This document shows, in pieces, positions 30,985 through 40,868 of a stretch of 64,000 bases of DNA. The stretch comes from Pseudoips prasinana (lineage: Eukaryota; Arthropoda; Insecta; Lepidoptera; Nolidae), in the NCBI GenBank assembly GCA_951640165.1, contig OX621250.1, positions 2,356,001-2,420,000 on the forward strand. Reading direction: 5' to 3'. The translations under genes were made by a program, and so were the position numbers. Below the pieces are notes generated by a model. That model saw only the letters and a program-made list of their open reading frames with translations, was not told the origin of the DNA and searched no databases. Within the stretch, counting starts at the first letter, position 1. Each line of letters begins with the position of its first letter.

Positions 30985-31128
30985 GGAATGGGCAGTGCTT
31001 ACCCTAGTAGCAGAGCTGCTCTATAGGCCTCTGACATGGCTTAACGACTGTTGTATAATGAATGCAACAGGGACCGACAGCTTAACGTGTCCTCCGAAGC
31101 ACGAAGACAACAATTAGTTATAGTTTAT
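30985..31128 (+). repeat. REP-G copy
   Basis: TGGGCAGTGCTTACCCTAG, GGCCTCTGACATGGCTTAAC, GACTGTTGT...GCAACAG, GACCGACAGCTTAACGTG, CCGAAGCACGAAGAC. The central hairpin is imperfect here. Class unknown; other copies at 46139, 47955, 50090, 50462 and fragments. Confidence 0.6.
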
Positions 31129-31642
31129 TCATTTATTTATTATAATAGATACATCATCAACTTAACACTAAACATTGAAAGAAGACAAGTTATTGAGATT
31201 AAAACAAAGTGATAAATCCATTAAATATACTAAGCACACATTATGTAATCTAAAAACTATACTACTAATGCAAATTGAACTTAACCTAAAATAGGCATTT
31301 AAAGGTAAACGGCAAAAATGTATGAGACTTTTGTACCGCTAGTAAAATTTCGTGTTACGGGATATTTTATGTTTTAATTGGTGGTTAATGTGATAGAAAA
31401 GGCATTTTTAATTTCTTAGATTTTTAGAACTTGGGATATAAAAGTTATAGCCAGTTTTATTTTAAGGTTACGTTTGGTAATCTGTGGGTCAACCCTATGA
31501 CCGTGGAAACATTGCAGTTCGAAAATCACTCTTACTGCCTAAGTAATAAAGATACTGTAAATATCAAAGTCTGTCTACTGATGTGGCAATGAAATGCTAG
31601 TGTTAACGAGTGTACCAATGAAGATTGTTACATGTTATATTT
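31129..31642. other. No recognised gene
   Basis: Starts with TTTATTCATTTATTTATTAT, which on the minus strand could be an A-rich retroposon tail. Nothing further could be assigned. Confidence 0.35.
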
Positions 31643-31895
31643 CCACCGTAGCCTAGTTGGTAGTGTTCCTGCCTACGAAGCTGGTGTTCCGGGGTTTGAA
31701 TCCCGGTAAGTGCAAATATTTGTGTGATGAGCACGAATATTTGTTCTGAGTCATGGATGTTTTCTATGTATTTAAGTATGTATCTATCTATATAAGTATG
31801 TATATCATCGCCTGGTACCCATCGTACAAGCTTTGCTTAGTTTAGGGCTAGGATGATCTGTGTGACATTGTCCCTAGATATTATTATTATTATTA
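31643..31895 (+). mobile_element. SINE-A copy 2
   Basis: A box TAGCCTAGTTGG and B box GGTTTGAATCC (one change from GGTTCGAATCC) are spaced as in tRNA genes, followed by AAATATTTGTGTGATGAGCA, the body with CGCCTGGTACCC and a final TTATTATTATTATTA. Confidence 0.9.
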
Positions 31896-32234
31896 CATAA
31901 ACATTGTTATGTTGATAAAGTAAATGTTTTAGCTCTTTTTATAGTTTTTTACATGGATTTATTCCGAACCTGTCCCGAAAACACTAAACGGGTCGCGAGT
32001 TAGGTTAGGAAGATGCAAAAAGCTATTATTTGTTGAAATAATGAAAAGGTCTTTATTTCCATTAATTACATAGTTCATAACCCAGTATACATTTGTGTGA
32101 GGTTGCGAGGGGTTATATATGAGGTTTTTAGTGGAGGTAAATAAAATAATAGATTCTTTGTTTTTTGTAACTACATTAATTTTATTGATATTATTATTGA
32201 TTTATCCTTAGTATTACTTCATCTAAGAATATCT
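31896..32234. other. No recognised gene
   Basis: AT-rich spacer. Confidence 0.35.
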
Positions 32235-32247
32235 TCTTATAAGTACA
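32235..32247. repeat. Target-site duplication of LINE-3
   Basis: ttcttataagtac, repeated exactly at 32785-32797. Confidence 0.9.
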
Positions 32248-32784
32248 TACATACATACATACATACATAGACTCACGCCTGTTTCCCAGAGGGATAGGCA
32301 GAGACAACGGATTTCCATTTGTCACGATCTTTGCATACTTCTTTTGCCTCGATTACTGTCATTATATTCTTCATACATGCTCGCCGGTTTAGGGTACTTC
32401 TGACCTGCCCTTTCTTGAGAACATCTCCAATTTGGTCAGAGAATCTTCGACGTGGTCTTCCCCTTCCGGTTGTCCCATTCACACAGGCCAGGTATACTTC
32501 TTTTGTCAATCTTCTTTCATTCATCCTTTCTAAATGGCCAAACCATCTCAGCATGCCTTTTTCAATCTTTGTGACTACATCCTCTTTCACACCACAACGC
32601 TCTCTTACATCAGTATTTCGAATTCTGTCTCTCAAAGTCACACCACACATACTTCTCAGAGCTCTCATTTCCACTGCATTTATTTTACTTTCATTCTTTT
32701 TCTGCCATACCCAACTTTCACTTCCATACATTAAAGTTGGCACTAACACTCCATCGTTCACGGCTAGTCGAGCCTGCTTATAAG
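32248..32784 (-). pseudogene. LINE-3, 5'-truncated: reverse transcriptase C-terminus
   Basis: The minus-strand frame runs from the insertion edge to the stop with [72 protein letters not shown] and [18 protein letters not shown]. This is the post-catalytic thumb/C-terminal part of a non-LTR reverse transcriptase related to RTE elements; the shared [15 protein letters not shown] pattern with the local RTE supports this. The 3' UTR ends in (ATGT)n, and 13-bp direct repeats bound the 537-bp insertion. Frame is open throughout, so the copy looks young but lacks the catalytic domains. Confidence 0.8.
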
Positions 32785-32797
32785 TTCTTATAAGTAC

Positions 32798-33865
32798 CAA
32801 ACAATAATTATCACATAGCACAAAGCAACATTGGGTTTATTGAGAACTTCACTCTCTTCGGATAATGCTTGTCTTCTTAGTCGGGGCAAACGAATGTTGC
32901 AATTAACACATTGCAAACTCGTCATTTTAATTAAATGATAAAGCGTCTTTTCGTGAATCCACTGTCAACAGATATATAATATAGCACGGAGGAACTGATG
33001 CTGAACTCACGTAATATCTGCAAGATTATTTGCTAAATTGATGACATGTATCAAAACAACAGCAATAAATACCTGACAGATTGTTTTTGCCTGTCAATAA
33101 ATAATTGCCATGAACAAAAAAAATATTGACGATGAAAATCGTTCCTATTCTAAATCATTAATTATTTCGATTTAATGCAACTACTGTGCTTTCTTAGGTA
33201 TAATAAATAAGTCTATAATTATATGATTTATATGTAATGTTGTTCCCATTTATAAATAATTAATTATAATTTCGACATTTATATTATTTTACTCATGGCA
33301 ATTTCTATAAACGTAACTGCGTTTAGTTTACGATTTTATAACGTTTATTTATTGAAAATAATTGAAATATTCTTTTTGATTTTATGAATTAATCCCAAGT
33401 TCTAAAAATATTATACTTACATTAAAATCAATACCTTAGTTGTCTTAACAAGTGGTACAAATTATATAGCTGAACAACAACCGAAGTATGCGATACTAAT
33501 TCTGCCGTTCTCTTTTGTATAAAAGTAAGTAGTTAGAGAATGAGCCATCTTACTAGAAATATTTTCGAACGGTTTCTACTGAGAATTGGTATTTATCTAT
33601 GACGCATGAGGATTTAACATGAGCATCCAAACAGAGCAATGATGCACGGCCATTTAACCTCTTTGTTAGTGAGTTTACGATCGGTAAACTATTCAGGAGT
33701 TTAAGATAAAAGGCGATGTGAAAAGATGTTACACAAGAGATTTTACGATATGCTTTAGGCAAGTTGCCCGAGCTATACATACGGGATAGAATTACTATGT
33801 TATATCATCATCATACATTGCTATGTGGCTGACGACAAAGATTATTATCTACCACCCTATTTTAT
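32798..33865. other. No recognised gene
   Basis: Over 1 kb of AT-rich sequence. The minus-strand ORF 33553-33780 has no motif. Confidence 0.4.
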
Positions 33866-34540
33866 TGAATGAATGAATGAACTCTTTATTTGCGAGAATA
33901 CAGGTTACATTTGGTGGTATTATATTTTCGTTTCACTATATTCGTCAGAATACGTCGTGCAAATATTTAAAGTAATACATTAAAATTTTAGACTTACATT
34001 GAAATTGTTAGTAATATTTAATTTGTTAATAGTAGTTAATACATGATTGAATCCAAACAATAAGTAAAAATAAGATTTAAAAACAGTGTTAATTATAAGA
34101 GATTAGTAAATGTCAATTAAGTCAAAATATTTAGGCTAATTACATATTTATGTGAATTTATATTTAATGTAGTCATCAATTGAATAGAAACATCTGTCAC
34201 ATAGCCACTTAAAGAGCTTCCTGAAAAATTCATTGTCAGGTAGGTGACTAAGTTTTTCTGGAAGTTTATTATATACCTTAACACCCAAATTATAGCTGTT
34301 CTTATCACATATTTTTAGCCTACTTCGTGGTGCTACTAATGGTTTGCGTACAATTTTGCTTTTCATTTCAGCCTTTTTGTCTTTTTCGAAGATTAAAATA
34401 TGATTTCTCACGAATTTGCACTTCTCGTATATGTATATTGCTGGTAATGTAAGTATTGTTTCTCTTATAAATATCGGTTGGCAGGGATCTGTCCACTTTA
34501 GATTGAAGATTGACCTTAAACATTGTTTTTGTATGGGGGG
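33866..34540 (-). pseudogene. CR1/Jockey-like LINE 3' end
   Basis: The minus-strand frame reads IQKQCLRSIFNLKWTDPCQP, then ILTLPAIYIYEKCKFVRNH, NLGVKVYNKLPEKLSHL and FRKLFKWLCDRCFYS before its stop at 34148. The order ILTLP.IYIYE...VYNKLP...K.L...WL is typical of C-termini of CR1/Daphne-like LINEs. The 3' UTR has CGCAAATAAAGAG (polyadenylation signal) and ends in (ATTC)n at about 33866-33880. Only the last 140 residues are present; no target duplication was found. Confidence 0.65.
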
Positions 34541-34592
34541 CGCAGAAGTCGACCCGAGGGAATACCTCTCGGAGAACGGCAATGTCTCTCTA
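34535..34592 (+). repeat. RTE 5'-head fragment
   Basis: GGGGGGCGCAGAAGTCGACC, CGAGGGAATACC and GAGAACGGCA match the 5' head of RTE/RTE-N. It abuts the 5'-truncated edge of the CR1/Jockey-like LINE. Confidence 0.55.
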
Positions 34593-34664
34593 TCTACCTT
34601 GATTAACTCGCCTATGTGACAATTATGGGCACAGCAATCTTTTGGAACGGCCTATATATTTTAT

Positions 34665-35125
34665 TTTTTTATATCAGAGGGTGACAAACGTGCAAGTGGG
34701 TTACCTGATATAAATGATTACCGCCGCCCATGGACAATCGCTCCACCAGAGGAGTCGTGGGTGCGTTGCGGCCTTTAAGAATCAGCAAACAGTGTTGCTG
34801 ACCACCCGATGAGTTCTGGCGACTTTACCAACACGGAGAAACACACTATATATTGACCTACACACAGTATTAACTATCTTTAATTATTTGTTTCCTATCG
34901 CGGGTCTGCTGGAAGAAATTTCTTACGAAATAAGCAGATCCTATGTACTCTTCGGTTCCGTTTGGTTATATTTTGTATGATTTGTGTGTACATAAATAAA
35001 TAATTAAAAATAAAATAAAATAATGTTATTATTAAGAAATGTCTTGTGTAAGGTGGAGGTACTTCCCCAGTCGCCTAGTCGGGCTGCTCTTTGAGCGAAT
35101 GACTGCTCTGCCTTACCTCTCTTTG
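34665..35125 (-). repeat. LINE-5 copy split by LINE-7
   Basis: 34665-34850 matches the 3' half of LINE-5 (TATATCAGAGGGTGACAAAC..., CCGCCGCCCATGG...) and 35025-35125 the 5' half (TTATTATTAAGAAATGTCTT, GTAAGGTGGAGGTACTTCCC, AGTCGGGCTGCTCTT). The interruption is a plus-strand LINE-7 tail. Confidence 0.65.
34851..35024 (+). repeat. LINE-7 3' end inside LINE-5
   Basis: GCGGGTCTGCTGGAAGAAAT, TACGAAATAAGCAGATCC and a terminal TGTGTACATAAATAAATAA with (AAAAT)n-like tail, a polyadenylated retroposon end. Confidence 0.6.
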
Positions 35126-35234
35126 TCTTCTCTTTGTCCAGCAGTGGATGTCAATTGTTGTTATGGATCAAAATATAAGCCGACAGATTTCCACTGCTGT
35201 ACAATGCCCTCTCCAACGATCTCTACAGTAGAAT

Positions 35235-35356
35235 TGTGTCGCATAATTCGGGGAGGATATGCTATAATCACCACGCTTGGCAGACGGGTTGGCGATCGCA
35301 GTATGGTGGCCATAATACACAGAGAGATGCTGCTTACCGTTTTCTGGAAGATATAG
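35235..35356 (-). repeat. RTE-N fragment
   Basis: GGAGGATATGCTATAATCAC, GCTTGGCAGACGGGTTGGCG, ATCGCAGTATGGTGGCC and CCGTTTTCTGGAAGATA match the 5' head of RTE-N on the minus strand. CAGCAGTGGATGTC at about 35138-35152 may be the leftover of its tail. Confidence 0.65.
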
Positions 35357-35864
35357 GCTAGTCAACGAGATCAAAAACGTGTTAATTCTGGATAAAGCTC
35401 CTAAAACTATGGGCAAAAACTCATTCAATTCGAAATGACATTTAGAAAAATGTATCTCGAAAAAATGTTAACGTGCTGAATAAATAAGCACGTTAAAATT
35501 TTAATTGCTATTAAAAATTAAGGTGAAAAAAATGGTATATAGTTTTTGGTTATCATAACATAATCCAAAAGCTATTAAAAATTAGGGAAATCATAAAAAA
35601 TATTCTTAAATTCATTCTTCTTTTTAATAACAATATTAGTTGTCCTAAAAGAAAAATCACGTTTTAAAGAAAAGCGTAGGTATTTAAGTTTGGAAGTATT
35701 TGTATATAACTATTATCATTGTTGGAAAATAACAAAAATCAGCCAATATATATTTATTAATTATAATTTTGTAAATATTGTGTCTACACAATGGTATAAT
35801 GCTGTCTTTTTGAGATGGTTGAACCAGATACGAAGACAAGCGGTTATGTGATCTACTTATCTTT
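35357..35864. other. No recognised gene
   Basis: AT-rich. No supported features. Confidence 0.35.
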
Positions 35865-36117
35865 GCTTCTCATTCTTAGCGGTAGTATGTTCAACTGCAC
35901 AAAATAAGATCCTGGGTTCAATCCCGGGTCGGACAAAAAAGTGGTTTATAAATTTTCTGTCAAGAAATTTCTCAATAGTGCTGTGTCCAGCCGTGTGTCC
36001 TCTTTTCGGTTTTTGCGGTCGAGGTCCCATCGGATCAGGGTGATGAAATAGAAAGTGCCCCTATATTTGCGCACACACTTGTGCACTATAACGTGTCCTG
36101 CGCAATTGGCTAATCTC
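35865..36117 (+). mobile_element. SINE-D copy a (3'-truncated)
   Basis: Head TTAGCGGTAGTATGTTCAAC, B box GGTTCAATCCCGGG, then AAATTTCTCAATAG, a shortened middle and CCATCGGATCAGGGTGATG. It breaks off at GGCTAATCTCGAC where copy b starts. Confidence 0.75.
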
Positions 36118-36502
36118 GACTGTCTCGTTGGTCTAGCGGTAGCGTGTTGTACCGCAGAAAATGAGGTACTGTGTTCAAATCCCGGGTCGGGCAAAAGTGA
36201 TTTTGCGATTTTTCCGTAAAAACAAATTTCTCAGTATTAGCCCGAAGTCTGGAAGTTGGCGGTATTACACCCCCGTGCCTCGGAGAGCACGTAAAGCCGT
36301 CGGTCCTGTGCCTGACCTCTTTCCGGTCGTGTCGCTAGTCGTCCCATCGGATCATGAGAGTGATGGAATAGAAAGTGCCCCTATGTTTTGCGCACTAATT
36401 TACACACACACTATTACACACATACACACGTACACTATAATGCATCCCGCGCAGGCTAGACTCTCGTGAGACTGTGGTCGAAATCGACCAGCAGGACATT
36501 AT
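36118..36502 (+). mobile_element. SINE-D copy b (near complete)
   Basis: Head GTCTCGTTGGTCTAGCGGTA (A-box region), TGTTCAAATCCCGGGTCGGG (B box), the long SINE-D body (CGGAGAGCACGTAAAGCC, GTCGCTAGTCGTCCCATCGG, GATCATGAGAGTGATGG) and the AGCAGGACATTATTTA end. Longest and clearest SINE-D here. Confidence 0.85.
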
Positions 36503-36867
36503 TTACCTTTTCTGCCATATTTTATTCATTGATTGAACTGAAAACCAAACGTTTTTACTGAAATTGGCCGTTTTTAATTGCGTAATAACGCAGCGGCCTA
36601 ATTCTGTGCGTGGAAATGACTGTGAAATCCGTGGAATCCGAAACGTCGTGGAACAAAAGCGGGTGGCAATTAAAATGTCAGTTTAATGCGACGAAAACCG
36701 CGTTGTTGCTTCCAATATTATTATTAGGTTATTATGTTCGAGCGAAATGTCGACAGAAGTTAAAAGCAGCTGAAAGTATATAGTGTTTCTTGATCATTTT
36801 AGTAAAGTATAAAATAAATTATGTGTTTCATGTAAATGTGTATTTTGAAAATTTCGGGTTTTGTTCT
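36503..36867. other. No recognised gene
   Basis: Unassigned sequence between two SINE-D copies. Confidence 0.35.
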
Positions 36868-37246
36868 GACTGCCTCGTTGGTCTAGCGGCAGCGTGTTCA
36901 CCCACAGAGAACGAAGTCCTGGGTTCGAATCCCGGGTCTGGAGAAAAGCTTTTGGGATTTTTCTGTTAAAAGAAAAATTTCTCAGCATCAGCCCGAAGTC
37001 TGGGATTTGGCGGTATCATACCCCCGTGCCTCGGAAAGCACATAAAGCCGTCGGTTCTGTACCTGACCTCGTTCCGGTCAAATTGCTAGGCATTCCATCG
37101 GATCATGAGAGTGATAAAATAGAAAGTGTACCCGTGTTTGCACACACTCGAGCGCTATAATATGTCCCGCGCAGATGGCTAATCTCTATTGAGACTGGCT
37201 GCCGTGGCCGAAATTCGATTAGGGGGACATTATTATTATTATTATT
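36868..37246 (+). mobile_element. SINE-D copy c
   Basis: Head CTGCCTCGTTGGTCTAGCGG, B box GGGTTCGAATCCCGGG (perfect), complete body and AGGGGGACATTATTATTATT end. The perfect B box makes this the best candidate for a transcribable SINE-D. Confidence 0.85.
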
Positions 37247-37249
37247 CCT

Positions 37250-37320
37250 TCGGATGATGTCTACGCCCGCCCACGGCATGAGACGGGGAGATGATATTAT
37301 ATGCCGTCACCACACGTCAG
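37250..37320 (-). repeat. RTE-N 5'-head fragment
   Basis: CACGGCATGAGACGGGGAGA, TGATATTATATGCCGTCACC, ACACG. Reversed it is the first 65 bp of RTE-N. Confidence 0.6.
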
Positions 37321-37474
37321 TTGTCCTGTGAGGGGATTAAACTTAAGACATGTCTGCGTGTATATCTAAATGTTACACCACTCTTGTGGTGTAAAGAACA
37401 CTCGTTTTTTTTTAATATAACCCACATTTTTGTTTGTATCTTTTGAATAAGCGTTTCAAATTTTTTCTTTTCAG

Positions 37475-37515
37475 GAAGAGCAGGCAAGATGAATAAGAAA
37501 CCAAATAAGAAAAAG
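37475..37515 (+). other. Candidate 41-nt exon (unassigned)
   Basis: A pyrimidine-rich tract (AATTTTTTCTTTTCAG) ends in an acceptor AG at 37473-37474, and AAAAAG|GTTAGT gives a possible donor at 37516. One phase is open across the segment and reads RAGKMNKKPNKKK; the ATG could also be a start. It is not part of any repeat in the window. Acceptor-like tracts are common in AT-rich DNA and the donor is not optimal, so this is only a candidate exon of an unseen gene. Confidence 0.2.
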
Positions 37516-37612
37516 GTTAGTTTCATTTTTCTTTCATCTATTTTTTTGATTGTATTTTTTTGTTACTGAATTAATTTTTAAGCAAGTAATGAAAATATTT
37601 TTTTTTTTTTTT

Positions 37613-37870
37613 TTAATAATAATAATAATATATAGGTACAATGTCACACAGATCATCCTAGCCCCAAACTAAGCAAAGCTTGTACTATGGGTACCAGGCG
37701 ACGATATACATACTTATATAGATAGATAAATACTTAAATACATAGAAAACATCCATGACTCAGAAACAAATATTCGTGCTCATCACACAAATATTTGCAC
37801 TTACCGGGATTCGAACCCAGGACCACCAGCTTCGTAGGCAGGAGCACTACCAACTAGGCTACGGTGACCG
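37613..37870 (-). mobile_element. SINE-A copy 3
   Basis: Complete minus-strand copy with both boxes (CGGTCACCGTAGCCTAGTTG; GGTTCGAATCCCGG) ending in TATTATTATTA and a long run of A on the minus strand. Confidence 0.93.
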
Positions 37871-38560
37871 TTTCACTTTATGATTATCTTATTCCTGTAA
37901 CTTATTATATATACTTATTATACGTCAGTTGAAACTCCTACTGGAACCAAATCCTTTACCGTTTCTTTTCCTTGGGATTATTGTTTGCATCCATTTGAAA
38001 ACTAAAAAATACATCATAATGAACTGACCATGAGCGCCATCTGGTTTAAGATCTTTATTCCTCAAAAGAATACAATTCACTTATATGAGAAACATATTTA
38101 ACAAAGTAAACAAAAGTTTCTTAAATACTAATCGGGTGGTTACTTAATTTAATTTACAATACACAAGTTATGTCTATAGAAAAATATTTAACAAAATGAG
38201 GTAGTTAAAGAAAAAAAAATATATAAAAATATATGATGATGATAACTCTAAGATTAGATGCCTAATGTTAAAGAAGACACGTCTCATGAAGTGGAAATAG
38301 ACCAACATTGTAATCATTAACTTCAGCGGCTTGTCGTCGCCCAATCGCTCTGCAAGATCCGCGTCTAACAGCAACAACACATAACAAAACAACTGCCAAT
38401 TGTGTGTTATGTCATTTTTGTTAGAATTTCTCATAAATTGTGTTTTTATTTATAAATTGCACACAATTTGTACTCGGGTTCTGGGAGCGCTTTCCCAAGA
38501 ACCATTGTTTTTTCTATTTCAGTTGAATGTTGTCTATATTTAATGTTTCAATCATTACAG
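37871..38560. other. No recognised gene
   Basis: AT-rich. The ORF 38174-38434 has no motif. Confidence 0.35.
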
Positions 38561-38795
38561 CTAAATAAGTCCACTGCTGGACAAGCCTCCCTCAAGAATC
38601 GTCTTGGGGGGATATGCCATAATCGCCACGCTTGGCAGGCGGGTTGGCGATCGCAGTAAGATAGTCATAGTAATCAGAAGGAAGCTGCTGCCCTTCCTCT
38701 GGTAGATATTCCCTCGGGTCGACTTCTACGCCCCCCACGGGATGAGATGGGGTGATGATATTCTGATATTTGTCGCCGTCACCACACAGCATTTA
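38561..38795 (-). mobile_element. RTE-N copy
   Basis: Minus-strand derivative from TGCTGTGTGGTGACGGCG to the GTCCAGCAGTGGAC tail, with the same head-to-tail junction as 14630-14873. The terminal CGGCTGATATGATGATG is missing; the match stops at CTTATTTAGC. Confidence 0.75.
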
Positions 38796-38815
38796 ATGTT
38801 TGCTTTGAGTTATTG

Positions 38816-39210
38816 GACCGAAGTGCCTTATCGCGCGTTGTGAAAGGGTGCTAGACGGAAAAAATTCTCACGAAAAGTTGTCACGACACTTTTCGCAGCT
38901 GTGCGGCGTGCGCATGTTTCTCTGTCTGTCTTTCTCTCTCTCTCTCACTTATAGAAAGCATACATACATACATAGACTCACGCCTGTTTCCCAGAGGGGT
39001 AGGCAGAGACAACGGATTTCCATTTGTCACGATCTTTGCATACTTCTTTTGCCTCGAGAAAGCAAGCCAGATATTGTCATTTCTATTTCGCATTGAACAA
39101 TGTGGTGTCGCGACGATTATTTTTGTTGAGTGTATACAGGTTTTTTGTACATAATAAATAATAAGAAATAACTTCGTTCCATCCGGGTGTCCTTTGACAC
39201 CTCTCAAGTT
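38816..39210. repeat. REP-X copy 1, split by a LINE-3 tail
   Basis: It matches REP-X copy 2 (60592-60840) on both sides of a 97-bp insertion: GCGTTGTGAAAGGG, CTAGACGGAAAA, GTGCGCATGTTTCTCTGTCT, TATAGAAAGC, then AAGCCAGATATTGTCATTTC, GTGGTGTCGCGACGATTATT, TGTCCTTTGACACCTCTC. GGACCGAAGT near the left and AACTTCGTTCC near the right are roughly inverted. Class unknown. Confidence 0.75.
38960..39056 (-). mobile_element. LINE-3 3' tail, 97 bp, with target duplication
   Basis: The last codons of LINE-3 and its (ATGT)n tail on the minus strand. agaaagc occurs on both sides (38953-38959, 39057-39063) and only once in REP-X copy 2 (60687-60693). Confidence 0.9.
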
Positions 39211-39219
39211 GTTTTTTAC

Positions 39220-39335
39220 TGGTCTGTTGGTTTGTGACTGACTGCTAAGCCAGAGGTCGTGGGTTCGATCCTGACCCAGGATAAACTTTGAATTCGGACC
39301 AAGATTATTGGTTCTGTGTCTGTTCTGTACCGTTT
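39220..39335 (+). repeat. SINE-C head fragment
   Basis: CTGGTCTGTTGGTTTGTGAC, TGCTAAGCCAGAGGTCGTGG and GGTTCGATCCTGACCC give the tRNA-like half with its B box; the 3' body is lost. Confidence 0.6.
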
Positions 39336-39980
39336 TAATTTATTTAAAAGGTGCGCCTCCCTGGTGTGCAGAGTCCGGGCCAGCTCTAACACTGTCCTGA
39401 TGATGATCGCGGATTGATTGGATTGCCCCTATATCCAGCACTGCCCTCAGAGGCAAGTCATAAAGAGTGGGATATAGGCGTAATTTCAATCTTACGAAAT
39501 ATGGCGTTATTCAATTTAATTATATGTACAAATATTTATTAATCAATTAGTATCGTGTGTGTTCTTATTATTATTATTTTTTATTATGTTATTTCTAATT
39601 ATTAATTTTGTTTTTGTATTTTATTATGTTTGTATTTTCTGCCTATGGGTCGCAATTAGTTACCCGAAATAAACATATTTTATTTTTTTTTATTTTATTT
39701 ATTATTTATAAAAGAAGTAAGAGAGGTAAATTTATTTGCATTTTGTTAGTACGGAACCCCATGTACCATTTAATACATCGACTCTGACAATGTCACCGTG
39801 CCAACCACAGAATGCCAGCTATCATCGGCATCTTGGCATAGAAGTGCCCGTTCTGGCACTGAACTCTGATTGATTATATAGCATTAATTTCGATTTCAAT
39901 TGTGCCACTAGGTTTCTAAGGTCAACGATCTTTGATTTTTATTGGTATCTATACCTTTTGCTTTACTGCGCGATCTATTA
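39336..39980. other. No gene; probable retroposon 3' end at 39520-39690
   Basis: GGTCGCAATTAGTTACCCG followed by AAATAAACATATTTTATT and a T/A-rich tail looks like a polyadenylated retroposon end in plus orientation. Nothing else assigned. Confidence 0.35.
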
Positions 39981-39982
39981 TG

Positions 39983-40232
39983 ACGGTCACCTTAGCCTAG
40001 TTGGTAGTGCTCCTACCTACGAAGCTGGTGGTCCTGGGTTCGAATCCCGGTAAGTGCAAATATTTGTGTGATGAGCACGAATATTTGTTTCTGAGTCATG
40101 GATGTTTTCTATGTATTTATCTATCTATATAAGTATGTATATCGTTGCCTGGTACCCATAGTACAAGCTTTGCTTAATTTGGGGCTGGGATGATCTGTGT
40201 CACATTGTCCCTAGATATTATTATGATTATTT
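39983..40232 (+). mobile_element. SINE-A copy 4
   Basis: A box TAGCCTAGTTGG, B box GGTTCGAATCC, full body, tail ATATTATTATGATTATT. Confidence 0.92.
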
Positions 40233-40548
40233 TTACTAACGGTGAAATAGTAATAAACAAAAAATACCTAAGACCAAATAAATTAACCTAAGGGTTAAGG
40301 TTAATTTAGTTGGTTTAAGGTATTTTTCGTTGGTTTTATTTACTACTTCACAATAACAATTTTATCATCTTATTCTAATATATATACTTGAAATTGTAAT
40401 TTATCATTAATCTTGTACCTAAATTAATAATTTATTAATCATGGGAGTAATTATGTACGCTGTAAGTCTTATATATCAGCGACGTTTGCAAAAACATTCT
40501 GTTCAAATTGTTAATGTTTATGATCTTTGTTTATCTAAACTTAATTAA
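40233..40548. other. No recognised gene
   Basis: AT-rich spacer with TTAATTTAGTTGG/AAATTAACCTAAGG-type local inverted similarity (40270-40320). Confidence 0.35.
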
Positions 40549-40868
40549 TCCTACTAATATTATAAATACGAAAGTTCATGAATATGAATGTATGGATGTT
40601 AGTAACTCTTTCACGCAAAATCGGATTTTGATGAAACTTTCTAGTAATATACCTTATAATCAGAATAACATATAATAACATCGTAGGAAAGTCAAAACTG
40701 TACATTGATTTTTTTTAAGGATACTTGGGGCGAGATCTACAGTCGATGTCGAAGCCAAAAATATAGTATTTAGAATTTTTGTCTGTTTATCTGCTTGTCT
40801 GTTTATCTGCTTGTCTGTATGTATGTCCGGGCTAAATTCAAAAAGTGCAGCATGAATTTACTTCAAAT

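Noticed and set aside
32319..32783. 154-residue plus-strand ORF
   Set aside because: Antisense of the LINE-3 C-terminal frame, which has recognisable reverse transcriptase tail motifs.
36868..36945. tRNA gene-like TGGTCTAGCGGCAGCGTG...GGTTCGAATCC
   Set aside because: It is the head of SINE-D, repeated at 36118 and 35865 with the same non-tRNA body.
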